The position numbers were made by a program, and so were the translations under genes. Positions 14,316 through 21,979 of a stretch of DNA of 35,456 bases are shown here, one piece after another. Positions within the stretch are counted from its first letter, which is position 1; each line of letters begins with the position of its first letter. This DNA comes from G025836975 sp049646585 (GTDB lineage: Bacteria > Pseudomonadota > Gammaproteobacteria > Burkholderiales > Burkholderiaceae_B). The notes under the pieces were generated by a model. It was not told the origin of the DNA, did not search any database, and worked only from the letters and a program-made list of their open reading frames with translations. The stretch covers positions 1 through 35,456 of the forward strand of contig JBARWC010000208.1 in assembly GCA_049646585.1 (NCBI GenBank). The letters are read 5' to 3'.

Positions 14316-15170
14316 CTATAGCGCGGAGGCCCCGAAGGTGTCGCATTGGCCGGGGTCGCCGCTCTTGAAGCCGCGCGTGAACCAGCGCATCCGCTGTGCC
14401 GAGCTTCCATGCGTGAATGAATCGGGCACGACATAGCCTTGCGCTTGCTTCTGCAGCCGGTCGTCGCCAATGGCGCTGGCTGCATTCAGGGCTTCTTCGA
14501 TATCGCCCTGTTCCAGGGTGCCGCGCTGCGAGTCGGAGTGCTTGCCCCATACGCCCGCCAGGCAATCGGCCTGGAGTTCCACGCGCACCGATAGCTGGTT
14601 GGCGGCGGCCGAGCCGCTCTGGCGCCGCGCTTGCTCCACTTTGTCGGTGATGCCCAGCAAATGCTGCACGTGGTGGCCCACTTCATGGGCGATCACGTAG
14701 GCCTGGGCGAAGTCGCCCGGGGAATTCAATTGCTGCGCCATCTGCTGGAAAAAGCTCAGGTCCAGGTAGACCTTGCTGTCGCCGGGGCAGTAGAAGGGGC
14801 CCATGGCCGATTGCCCCGTGCCGCAGGCGGTGGGCGTCGCTCCGTTGAAAAGAACCAGCTTGGGTTCCTGGTAGCGGCCCCAGTTTTTCTGCTGGAAAAC
14901 GGCATTCCAGGTGTCTTCGGTGTCAGCCAGCACCTTGGAGACGAAACGGGTTTCCGGGGTATTGGCCGGCGCGGGGCCGTCGCTGTACGAGGCTTGGTTG
15001 GCCGGTCCCATGGCATTTTCCAGCACGATGCTCGGGTCGACGCCGAAATACATGGCAACCAGCGCCAGGACTATGGTCCCCAGGCCAATCTTGCCGCGTC
15101 CGCCCAGGGGCATGCGTCGGCCGCGCCGGTCTTCGATATTGCTGCTTTCGCGAGAACGATCCAGGCGCAT
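14316..15170 (-). CDS. ypfJ: Neutral zinc metallopeptidase, YpfJ family
   Basis: This is a predicted membrane-anchored zinc metallopeptidase with an unknown substrate. The 284-aa length is close to that of E. coli YpfJ. The N-terminal 25 residues are basic and cytoplasmic-like (RRGRRMPLGGRGK), followed by one membrane segment at about 28-44 (IGLGTIVLALVAMYFGV). The bulk of the protein should face the periplasm. The zinc motif AHEVGHHVQHLL (HExxH at 162-166) is intact, with downstream ELQADCLAGVWG matching the third-ligand region of the family. Conserved YCPGDSKVYLDLSFF precedes it. It is divergent from the yciO-like gene at 15280, so the 109-base gap should carry both promoters. Confidence 0.92.
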   Translation of the reverse strand: MRLDRSRESSNIEDRRGRRMPLGGRGKIGLGTIVLALVAMYFGVDPSIVLENAMGPANQASYSDGPAPANTPETRFVSKVLADTEDTWNAVFQQKNWGRYQEPKLVLFNGATPTACGTGQSAMGPFYCPGDSKVYLDLSFFQQMAQQLNSPGDFAQAYVIAHEVGHHVQHLLGITDKVEQARRQSGSAAANQLSVRVELQADCLAGVWGKHSDSQRGTLEQGDIEEALNAASAIGDDRLQKQAQGYVVPDSFTHGSSAQRMRWFTRGFKSGDPGQCDTFGASAL

Positions 15171-15279
15171 GAAGATTTCCTTTGAGATGAATGCCGTCCA
15201 CCCGCGGCCACGCTTAATTTTATTGCCTGTTGCGGCCCCGGAACTTAAACTCGCCCTGCAAGAATGTTAGGATACGTCA

Positions 15280-15906
15280 ATGGCTCAATTGTTTGTTGTT
15301 CATCCGCAGAATCCTCAACCGCGCCTGATGGCGCAGGCCGGCCGCTTGCTGTCCGACGGCGGCCTGGTGGCGGTTCCCACCGATTCCAGCTACGCGGTGG
15401 TGGCCCGCCTGGACGACAAGCCGTCGGCCGACGCATTGCGCCGGCTGCGCGGGCTGGACGAACGCCATCACCTGACACTGCTGTGCCGCGACCTGGCCGA
15501 GATCGGCCATTTTGCGCGGGTCGACAACAAGCAGTACCGCTTTCTCAAGCTGGCGACGCCGGGTCCCTGGACTTTCATCCTGGAAGCCACGCGGGAAGTG
15601 CCGCGCCGGGTGTCTCACCCTTCGCGCAAGACCATAGGCATACGCGTGCCGGACCATCGCGTTACGCTGGCCCTGATCGAAGCGGCGGGCTCGCCGCTGA
15701 TGTCCACCACCCTGATCCCCGAGGACGAAGACGAGCCCATGAATGACGCGCAAGCCATTTACGATCGTTATGCCAACCAGTTGGCCGCCGTCATCGATGG
15801 CGGGCCCTGCCCGCTGGCTCCGACCACCGTCATCGACCTGACGGGTCCCAGCCCCGAGGTCACACGGCGCGGGCAGGGCGATTTGTCCGCCCTGGGCCTG
15901 GCCTAG
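15280..15906 (+). CDS. yciO: Sua5/YciO/YrdC-domain protein, YciO type
   Basis: This is a YrdC-fold nucleotide- and RNA-binding protein of 208 aa. The fold is shared with the L-threonylcarbamoyladenylate synthases that make the first intermediate of t6A in tRNA. Visible family elements are GGLVAVPTDSSYAVVARLDD near the N-terminus, HHLTLLCRDLAEI, PGPWTFILEATREVP, RKTIGIRVPDH and LMSTTLIPEDE. The HHLTLLCRDL wording and overall length fit the YciO branch, whose activity is weaker or less certain than that of TsaC/Sua5, so I do not claim it as the t6A enzyme. The ATG lies behind TTAGGATACGTCA. It is followed by the site-2 protease gene on the same strand. Confidence 0.9.
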   Translation: MAQLFVVHPQNPQPRLMAQAGRLLSDGGLVAVPTDSSYAVVARLDDKPSADALRRLRGLDERHHLTLLCRDLAEIGHFARVDNKQYRFLKLATPGPWTFILEATREVPRRVSHPSRKTIGIRVPDHRVTLALIEAAGSPLMSTTLIPEDEDEPMNDAQAIYDRYANQLAAVIDGGPCPLAPTTVIDLTGPSPEVTRRGQGDLSALGLA

Positions 15907-15993
15907 GCGCCTGCGGCGAACTTTTTTGCATTTCGGCAACCTTAGCCATATGGGCCGCCCGCCGTCTCCGGCGGCCCGTCTTTGTGGAACCCC

Positions 15994-16644
15994 ATGGAAT
16001 CGTTGATACAGACCATTACCGTCTACGCACTGCCTGTGCTGTTCGGCATCACCCTGCATGAAGCGGCGCACGGCTACGTGGCCCGGATGTTCGGCGATCC
16101 CACGGCCTGGCAGGCCGGCCGCGTCAGCCTGAATCCCGTGCGCCACATCGACCTGGTGGGCACCATCATCGTGCCTCTGGTCCTGTTGTTCAGCACCAAG
16201 CTGTTGGGCGGCGGAGGGCTGCTCTTCGGTTGGGCCAAGCCTGTGCCGGTCGACTGGGGGCGGCTGCGCCGGCCCAAGAAGGATATGCTGTGGGTGGCGC
16301 TGGCCGGCCCGGGGTCCAACCTGGTGATGGCGGTGATATGGGCGCTGGGCCTGCGGCTGCTGGCCGAAACCGGCGGCGCCCCGACTGATTTCTGGGTGCA
16401 GATGGCCATAGCCGGCATCCAGGTGAACCTTATCCTGATGGCGCTGAATCTTGTGCCCTTGCCCCCGTTGGATGGCGGCCGCATCGTATTCAGCCTGCTG
16501 CCCTCGCGGGCGGCCTGGCAGTTTTCCCGGATCGAGCCCTACGGCCTGCTGATCCTGATCATTTTGATGCTGACCGGCATTTTGTGGGTGGTATTGCAAC
16601 CACTGTTGGCGCTAGGCCAGTCAATTGTGAATTGGTTCTTATGA
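15994..16644 (+). CDS. Site-2 protease family (M50) integral membrane metallopeptidase
   Basis: This is a short M50 zinc protease of 216 aa with several membrane segments and no PDZ domain. The active-site motif LHEAAHGY (HExxH at 22-26) lies in the first membrane helix, and LVPLPPLDGGRI, the NPDG-like second motif, lies in the last third, where its Asp is the third zinc ligand. Intervening segments are hydrophobic (VALAGPGSNLVMAVIWALGL, IMALNLV). I chose the ATG at 15994; the frame opens at a TTG a few codons earlier. Such short rhomboid-like S2P proteins are common in proteobacteria beside yciO or dapA, but their substrates are unknown. It lies between yciO and dapA on the same strand. Confidence 0.9.
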   Translation: MESLIQTITVYALPVLFGITLHEAAHGYVARMFGDPTAWQAGRVSLNPVRHIDLVGTIIVPLVLLFSTKLLGGGGLLFGWAKPVPVDWGRLRRPKKDMLWVALAGPGSNLVMAVIWALGLRLLAETGGAPTDFWVQMAIAGIQVNLILMALNLVPLPPLDGGRIVFSLLPSRAAWQFSRIEPYGLLILIILMLTGILWVVLQPLLALGQSIVNWFL

Positions 16645-16744
16645 TTTTGGCCCCATATCCGGTAAACTTGCGAGTTAATTGGCGTCTGTGTTGACGCCTG
16701 TGCACGTTCACCACCCGGGTGAATTCGAGGAGATCATTTCCATC

Positions 16745-17650
16745 ATGGCAACAAGCACGGATTCTGCGATTCCTACCTTTCAGGGCAGTATGGTGGCGCT
16801 CATCACGCCCATGCATCCCGATGGCAGCCTGGATTTCGACAGCTTCCGAAAACTGATCGACTGGCACGCCGCCGAAGGCACCGACGCCCTGGTGGTGGTG
16901 GGCACCTCGGGCGAATCGCCGACCGTGGACGTGGACGAGCACGCGGAACTCATCAAGGTGGCGGTCGAACATGCGGCCGGCCGCATGCCCGTCATTGCGG
17001 GCGTGGGCGGGAATTCCACCAAGGAAGCCATCGAGCTGTCCCGGCATGCCCTGGCCGTCGGCGCGCAGGCCGGCCTGTCGGTCGTCCCTTACTACAACAA
17101 ACCCACCCAGGAAGGCCTGTACCAGCACTTCAAGGCCATTGCCGAAGCAGTCGAACTGCCCTCCGTCCTGTACAACGTGCCGGGGCGCACGGTTGCCGAC
17201 ATGTCCAACGATACCGTCTTGCGCCTGGCGCAAGTGCCCGGCATTATCGGCATCAAGGACGCCACGGGCGATATCGGCCGTGGCGCCCGGCTGGTGCGCG
17301 ACGTGCCCGCGGGCTTCCAGGTCTTCAGCGGCGACGATGCCACGGCCGCGGCACTGATCTTGCTGGGCGGACGCGGCAACATCTCGGTAACGGCCAATGT
17401 CGCGCCGCGCCTGATGCACGAAATGTGCATGGCCGCCCTGAACGGCGATGCTGTCCTGACGCGCAAGCTCAACGCCCGCCTTGCCACGCTGAATCAAGTA
17501 CTTTTCGTTGAAGCCAATCCGATTCCCGTCAAATGGGCCGTTGCCGAAATGGGCATGTCCAAGCTGGGCTATCGCTTACCCTTAACCGCCTTGCACGAAC
17601 AGCACCGGCCTTTGGTGCGCAACTCGCTAAAAGAAGTGGGCTTAATCTAA
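16745..17650 (+). CDS. dapA: 4-hydroxy-tetrahydrodipicolinate synthase
   Basis: DapA condenses pyruvate with aspartate semialdehyde in the lysine and diaminopimelate pathway. The ATG at 16745 follows GAGGAGA with about 10 bases spacing; an in-frame ATG 22 codons earlier is less likely. The 301-aa protein has the TIM-barrel signature VVGTSGESPT (51-60), catalytic Tyr143 in VLYNVPGRT and Schiff-base Lys171 in GIKDATGD. It also has the pyruvate-site strand GDDATAAALILLGGRGNIS near the end of the barrel. Length and motifs are fully normal. Its stop is directly followed by the bamC ORF, the dapA-bamC order also known in E. coli. Confidence 0.97.
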   Translation: MATSTDSAIPTFQGSMVALITPMHPDGSLDFDSFRKLIDWHAAEGTDALVVVGTSGESPTVDVDEHAELIKVAVEHAAGRMPVIAGVGGNSTKEAIELSRHALAVGAQAGLSVVPYYNKPTQEGLYQHFKAIAEAVELPSVLYNVPGRTVADMSNDTVLRLAQVPGIIGIKDATGDIGRGARLVRDVPAGFQVFSGDDATAAALILLGGRGNISVTANVAPRLMHEMCMAALNGDAVLTRKLNARLATLNQVLFVEANPIPVKWAVAEMGMSKLGYRLPLTALHEQHRPLVRNSLKEVGLI

Positions 17651-18781
17651 ATGATCTATACGCGTATGAATAAACGCTGGGCCGGCCTGGCTGTGGGCAT
17701 GGGCATGTTGCTGCTGTCGGGTTGCTCGGCCTGGAACCAGATGGTGGGCAACGAGGAAGCCGTGGACTACAAAAGCACGGTCGCCGGCGATCCGCTCAGC
17801 ATTCCGCCTGATCTGACTCAGGCCAACAGCGACGCGCACTACCGCGCGCCCGAGGGCACGGCCACCTTCAGCCAGTATGCCCAGAACCAGCAGGCCCAGC
17901 AGGGCAAGTCGGCGTCCGACCGCATACTGCCGCAATCGCAGGGCATCGCGGTCATGCGCGACGGCGACGTGCGCTGGCTATCCGTCGACAAGCCGGCCGA
18001 GGAAGTCTATCCGAAAATCCTCGATTTCTGGGCCGAGCAGGGCTTTACCATCAAGTCCCAGGACGCGCGCGCTGGCCTGATGGAAACCGACTGGGCCGAA
18101 AACCGCGCCAAGATCCCGGAAGGCTGGATCCGCAGCGCACTGGGCTCCATCATCGATACCGTGTTCGACAGCGGCGAGCGCGAACGTTTCCGCACGCGTG
18201 TCGAACGCGTCAACGGCAAAACCGAGGTCTACATCAGCCACCAGCAGATGGTTGAAACGCCCACCCAGGACGGTTCCACCTTCAAATGGGTATTCGGCAA
18301 GGAAGATCCGGGCCTGAATGCCGCCATGCTGGCACGCCTGATGGTATTCCTGGGCACCGATGTCCAGAAGGCGCGCGACATGGTCGCGCAGGCCGAGAAG
18401 TCCTCCAGCCAGCCCGGCGCCACCGTCATGGCCGACGGCCAGGCCGCCCTGACGCTGGCCGAGCCCTTCGACCGGGCATGGCGCCGTGTAGGCGTCGCCA
18501 TCGACTCCGCCGGCTTTGCGGTGGACGACCGCGACCGCTCGGCCGGTGATTACTTCATCCGTTATCTGGACAGCGACACGGGCGAGAAGATCGAGCAGCA
18601 GAACTTCATCGGGCGCATGTTCGGCTCGAAGAATACGGCCGAAGCCGCCGCATTGCGCATCCACGTCGCCAGCCAGGGCTCAGGTTCCATTGTGACCGTG
18701 CTGGATAAGGATGGGCAGGTTCAGAACACCGACACCGCCAGGCGCATCATCACGGTGTTGTCCAACCACATGAAGGGCTAA
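17651..18781 (+). CDS. bamC: Outer membrane assembly lipoprotein BamC (NlpB/DapX)
   Basis: BamC is a lipoprotein component of the BAM complex that folds outer membrane proteins. The N-terminus is a lipoprotein signal (GLAVGMGMLLLSGC) with the lipid-modified Cys in LLSGC. Two starts are possible: the ATG at 17651, immediately after the dapA stop, or ATG 17666 (MNKRW), which gives a more typical signal length. The mature N-terminal part has the conserved DPLSIPPDLTQ stretch that BamC uses to contact BamD. Two helix-grip domains follow (about 110-220 and 260-370). The protein is about 370 aa, close to or slightly longer than E. coli BamC. It is probably cotranscribed with dapA. Confidence 0.93.
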   Translation: MIYTRMNKRWAGLAVGMGMLLLSGCSAWNQMVGNEEAVDYKSTVAGDPLSIPPDLTQANSDAHYRAPEGTATFSQYAQNQQAQQGKSASDRILPQSQGIAVMRDGDVRWLSVDKPAEEVYPKILDFWAEQGFTIKSQDARAGLMETDWAENRAKIPEGWIRSALGSIIDTVFDSGERERFRTRVERVNGKTEVYISHQQMVETPTQDGSTFKWVFGKEDPGLNAAMLARLMVFLGTDVQKARDMVAQAEKSSSQPGATVMADGQAALTLAEPFDRAWRRVGVAIDSAGFAVDDRDRSAGDYFIRYLDSDTGEKIEQQNFIGRMFGSKNTAEAAALRIHVASQGSGSIVTVLDKDGQVQNTDTARRIITVLSNHMKG

Positions 18782-18794
18782 TAAAGCCCGGGTG

Positions 18795-18812
18795 GCCGGC
18801 CTGATGGCCGGC
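18795..18812. terminator. Hairpin between convergent bamC and cysG
   Basis: A perfect 7-bp stem with a tetraloop, GCCGGCC-TGAT-GGCCGGC, lies in the 62-base gap between the convergent bamC and cysG stops. More GCCGG repeats follow. There is no T run on either side, so it is a weak or Rho-assisted terminator at best. Confidence 0.4.
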
Positions 18813-18843
18813 TGCCGGATGAAGCCGGCGTCGACGCAAGCCG

Positions 18844-20241
18844 CTAGTTTGCGCCGATACCGGCGCCAAACCATTCCAGGTCTGGCGCCAGCCCGGCCAC
18901 TTCGCCTATCAGCAGCAGCGAGGGCGCTTTCATTTCATGGCGGCCGGCCAGCTCGGCCAGATTCTCCAGGCGTCCGTGCAGGACACGCTGGTTCGCGCGC
19001 GTGCCGTTCTCCACCATGGCAAAGGGCGTGTCGCCCGAACGGCCATGCGACATCAATTGTTCCGCCAGCCAGTCCAGTTGTGCAACCCCCATGTAGAAGG
19101 CCAGAGTCTGTTTGCCGCGTGCCAGCGAGGGCCAATCTTCCAGAAGTGTGTCCTGGCGGCAGTGCGCGGTAATCAGGCGGACCGACTGCGCATGGTCCCG
19201 GTGCGTCAGCGGGATGCCGGCATAGGCCGCGCAGGCCAGGGCCGCCGTAATGCCAGGCACTACCTCGTAGGGCACGTCGTGCCGGCGCAGGAACTGAAGC
19301 TCTTCCCCGCCGCGCCCGAATACCATGGCGTCGCCTCCCTTCAAGCGCACGACCAATCGTCCCTGGCGGGCATGCGCCAGCATCAGCTCGTGGATGCGCG
19401 CCTGGGTGGCGTCGTGATTTTCGCCAGGGGTTTTTCCGACCGGAATCCGCTGGGCGTCGCGGCGGGCCAGTTCCAGTATTTCCTCATCCACCAGACGGTC
19501 GTAAAGAATGACGTCGGCTTCATTCAGCGCGCGCAGGGCTTTCAAGGTCAGCAGGCCCGGATCGCCCGGCCCCGCGCCGACCAGTATGACTTTGCCGGCG
19601 ATGGCTGTTTGCGGCTCGCGCAGTTCGTCTTCCAGCAGTTGCTGCGCCTGGGCCGGTCGGCGCTTGCGCAGCGCATCGGCCACGGGGCCGTCCAGCAGCC
19701 AATCGTAGAATTCACGGCGCCGCCGCAAGTCGGGCCGCGCCTGGCGTATGGCCTGGCGATAGCCGGCGGCCAGTGTGGCCAGCGCACCCAGGCTATGGTC
19801 GAACAGGCTTTCTATGCGCTCACGCAGGCGGCGCGCCAGCACGGGGGCAGTGCCCGCCGAGGAAATGGCGATGGTAAGCGGCGAGCGGTCAACGATGGAG
19901 GGCAGTTGGACGCTGGAAAGCTCGGGGTCGTCGACCACGTTGACGAAGCGCTTCTGGGCGCCCGCCAGGTCGGCGATGCGCCGGTTCAGATCACGGTCGT
20001 CGGTGGCGGCCACGATCAGCCATGTTCCATCCAACCAGGCTGGATCGAAGGGGCCGAGCAGCAGTTCGATCTTGTCTTGCCGGGATAGCTCGTGCAGGGC
20101 TTGTGTCGCTTCCAGCGTGCCGACCCGGACGCGGGCGCCCGCGGCCAGCAGGCTGTTGATCTTGCGCTCGGCGACGGCGCCGCCGCCCACGACCAGAACG
20201 AGCCGCGCCCGCAGGTCGGCAAACAAGGGAAATAGTCTCAT
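18844..20241 (-). CDS. cysG: Siroheme synthase CysG (multifunctional)
   Basis: CysG makes siroheme, the cofactor of the sulfite reductase encoded just upstream, from uroporphyrinogen III. The N-terminal part (about 1-150) is the NAD-dependent precorrin-2 dehydrogenase and ferrochelatase: ARLVLVVGGGAVAERKINSL as Rossmann loop, WLIVAATDDRDLNRRIAD and FVNVVDDPELSSVQLPSIVD. The C-terminal part (about 215-465) is the SAM-dependent methyltransferase: VILVGAGPGDPGLLTLKAL, RLVVRLKGGDAMVFGRGGEE and VVPGITAALACAAYAGIPLT. Its 465 aa match the fused E. coli-type enzyme. It is the third gene of cysJ-cysI-cysG, 25 bases after the cysI stop. The grouping of cofactor synthesis with the apoenzyme supports the function. 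Confidence 0.96.
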   Translation of the reverse strand: MRLFPLFADLRARLVLVVGGGAVAERKINSLLAAGARVRVGTLEATQALHELSRQDKIELLLGPFDPAWLDGTWLIVAATDDRDLNRRIADLAGAQKRFVNVVDDPELSSVQLPSIVDRSPLTIAISSAGTAPVLARRLRERIESLFDHSLGALATLAAGYRQAIRQARPDLRRRREFYDWLLDGPVADALRKRRPAQAQQLLEDELREPQTAIAGKVILVGAGPGDPGLLTLKALRALNEADVILYDRLVDEEILELARRDAQRIPVGKTPGENHDATQARIHELMLAHARQGRLVVRLKGGDAMVFGRGGEELQFLRRHDVPYEVVPGITAALACAAYAGIPLTHRDHAQSVRLITAHCRQDTLLEDWPSLARGKQTLAFYMGVAQLDWLAEQLMSHGRSGDTPFAMVENGTRANQRVLHGRLENLAELAGRHEMKAPSLLLIGEVAGLAPDLEWFGAGIGAN

Positions 20242-20266
20242 GGCGAATGACGCGGTGTCGGCTGGG

Positions 20267-21967
20267 CTAGGACACCGCTTCCAGAACGATGGGGATCAAT
20301 TTTTGCGTGGGCGCGGGGATGACTTCCGTGCGGAGCAGGAAATCGCCGAACTTCTCATCGGCCAGGCGGCTCCCCGCATAAGCCTCGAACAGGCGGTCCA
20401 GCGCATCGAGTATCTCGGGTTCGGCGACGTTCTCGCGGTAGGGGACGTTCAGACGCCGGCCGGTGAAATCCGCTCCCAGGCGCAAGTCGTATCGGCCCGG
20501 CGCCCGCCCAACCAGCGCGATCTCGGCCAGATAGGGGCGCGAGCAGCCGTTCGGGCAACCCGACAAGCGCAGCAGGATGGGCGCGCCGATCAGGCCGTGC
20601 TTGTCCAATAGGGCTTCCAGCTTGGTCAATAAGACCGGTGCATAGCGTTCGCTTTCGGCCATGGCCAGGCCGCAGGTGGGCAGCGCCACACAGGCGATGC
20701 TGTGTCGGCGTATGCCGCTTTGGCGCTTGTAGCCGTCCAGCCCGTACTTTTCGACCAAGGCATCTATTGCGGCGCGATCCTCGGCCGCGACATTGGCGAT
20801 CAGCAGATTCTGGTTGCAGGTCATGCGGAACTCGCCCTTCAATATCTTGGCGATCTCACGCACCCCGGTTTGCAGTTGCCTGTCGCCCGTATCCCATAGC
20901 CGGCCCGATTCGATATACAGGCCCAGATGCCATTGCCCGTCTTCGCCTTCCTTCCATCCATACTGGTCGCCGTTCAGGTCGAAGCGATAAGCGCGAGGCG
21001 CCGGCAAGCTGAAGCCTATGCGCTCTTCCAGTTGAGCCTTGAACCATTCCAGGCCACGGTGATCGATGGTGTACTTAAGGCGCGCATGCTGGCGTTCGGC
21101 ACGATTGCCGTAGTCGCGCTGCAAGGTCACGACGCTTTCGGCGACCTGAATGAGCTGTTCGGGTGTGACGAAGCCGATCAGGCTGCCCAGGCGCGCATAG
21201 GTGCTTGGGTCGCCGTGGGTCGCGCCCATGCCGCCGCCTATGGCCACGTTGAAACCCTGCAGGCGGCCGTTCTCGATAATGGCGATCAGCCCCAGGTCTT
21301 GCGCGAAAACATCGATGTCGTTGGTGGGAGGAATGGCCACCCCTATCTTGAATTTGCGCGGCAGGTAGGTGTCGCCGTAGATGGGTTCTTCTTCGGGCTC
21401 GTCGGTGATCTTCTGGCCGTCCAGCCATATCTCGTGATAGGCCCGGGTGCGCGGAATGAAATGGTCGGACAGTTTGCGGGTCCATTCCTGCACGATGCGA
21501 TGCTGGCTGGAAAGATGCGGATTGACCGAGCTGACCACCTGGCGGTTGATGTCGCCGCAAGCGGCAATGGTGGTGGCCATGGCCTGATGGATGGCCTGCA
21601 TGGTGGGCTTCAGATCGCGCTTGATGATGCCGTGCCATTGAAAGGTCTGGCGGGTGGTGATGCGCAGGCCGCGCCCCGCATAGTTGCGGGCGATGTCGTC
21701 GAAGGCCAGCCATTGGGCGGGTGTGACGACGCCGCCGGGCAGGCGCGCCCGTATCATGAAGGCATAAGCCGGTTCCAGCTTCCGCTTGCGCCGTTCGTCG
21801 CGTATGTCGCGGTCGTCCTGCTGGTAGCTGCCGTGGAATTTCAGCAGCTTGTTGTCGTCGTCGCCGATCGCGCCGGTTACGGGGTCGGCCAGGCCGGCTT
21901 CGATGGTACCGCGCAGGTGCCGGCTGTCGGCCTTGATGTGCTCCAGATGCGAAAGGGTGTTGCTCAT
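20267..21967 (-). CDS. cysI: Sulfite reductase hemoprotein, beta subunit
   Basis: CysI reduces sulfite to sulfide with six electrons at a coupled siroheme-4Fe4S centre. The 566-aa length is as in E. coli. The four cluster cysteines are present: CVALPTC (six-residue spacing) and LSGCPNGCSRP (four-residue spacing). Ferredoxin-like halves are visible as LRITTRQTFQWHGI and VSSVNPHL in the first half and EFRMTCNQNLLIANV in the second. The siroheme-binding Arg/Lys stretches are also present. The gene begins 12 bases after the cysJ stop and is followed by cysG. Everything looks functional. The flavoprotein partner upstream shows the enzyme is the NADPH-dependent CysJI type and not ferredoxin-dependent. 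Confidence 0.97.
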   Translation of the reverse strand: MSNTLSHLEHIKADSRHLRGTIEAGLADPVTGAIGDDDNKLLKFHGSYQQDDRDIRDERRKRKLEPAYAFMIRARLPGGVVTPAQWLAFDDIARNYAGRGLRITTRQTFQWHGIIKRDLKPTMQAIHQAMATTIAACGDINRQVVSSVNPHLSSQHRIVQEWTRKLSDHFIPRTRAYHEIWLDGQKITDEPEEEPIYGDTYLPRKFKIGVAIPPTNDIDVFAQDLGLIAIIENGRLQGFNVAIGGGMGATHGDPSTYARLGSLIGFVTPEQLIQVAESVVTLQRDYGNRAERQHARLKYTIDHRGLEWFKAQLEERIGFSLPAPRAYRFDLNGDQYGWKEGEDGQWHLGLYIESGRLWDTGDRQLQTGVREIAKILKGEFRMTCNQNLLIANVAAEDRAAIDALVEKYGLDGYKRQSGIRRHSIACVALPTCGLAMAESERYAPVLLTKLEALLDKHGLIGAPILLRLSGCPNGCSRPYLAEIALVGRAPGRYDLRLGADFTGRRLNVPYRENVAEPEILDALDRLFEAYAGSRLADEKFGDFLLRTEVIPAPTQKLIPIVLEAVS

Positions 21968-21979
21968 TGCTATCCTGAT

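Noticed and set aside
15277..16599. Minus-strand open frame of 440 codons opposite yciO and the site-2 protease
   Set aside because: Gln/Arg/Gly-rich antisense artefact; the plus strand has two genes with clear motifs here.
18937..20088. Plus-strand 383-codon frame opposite cysG
   Set aside because: Antisense of cysG with no domain; both CysG enzyme domains are evident on the minus strand.
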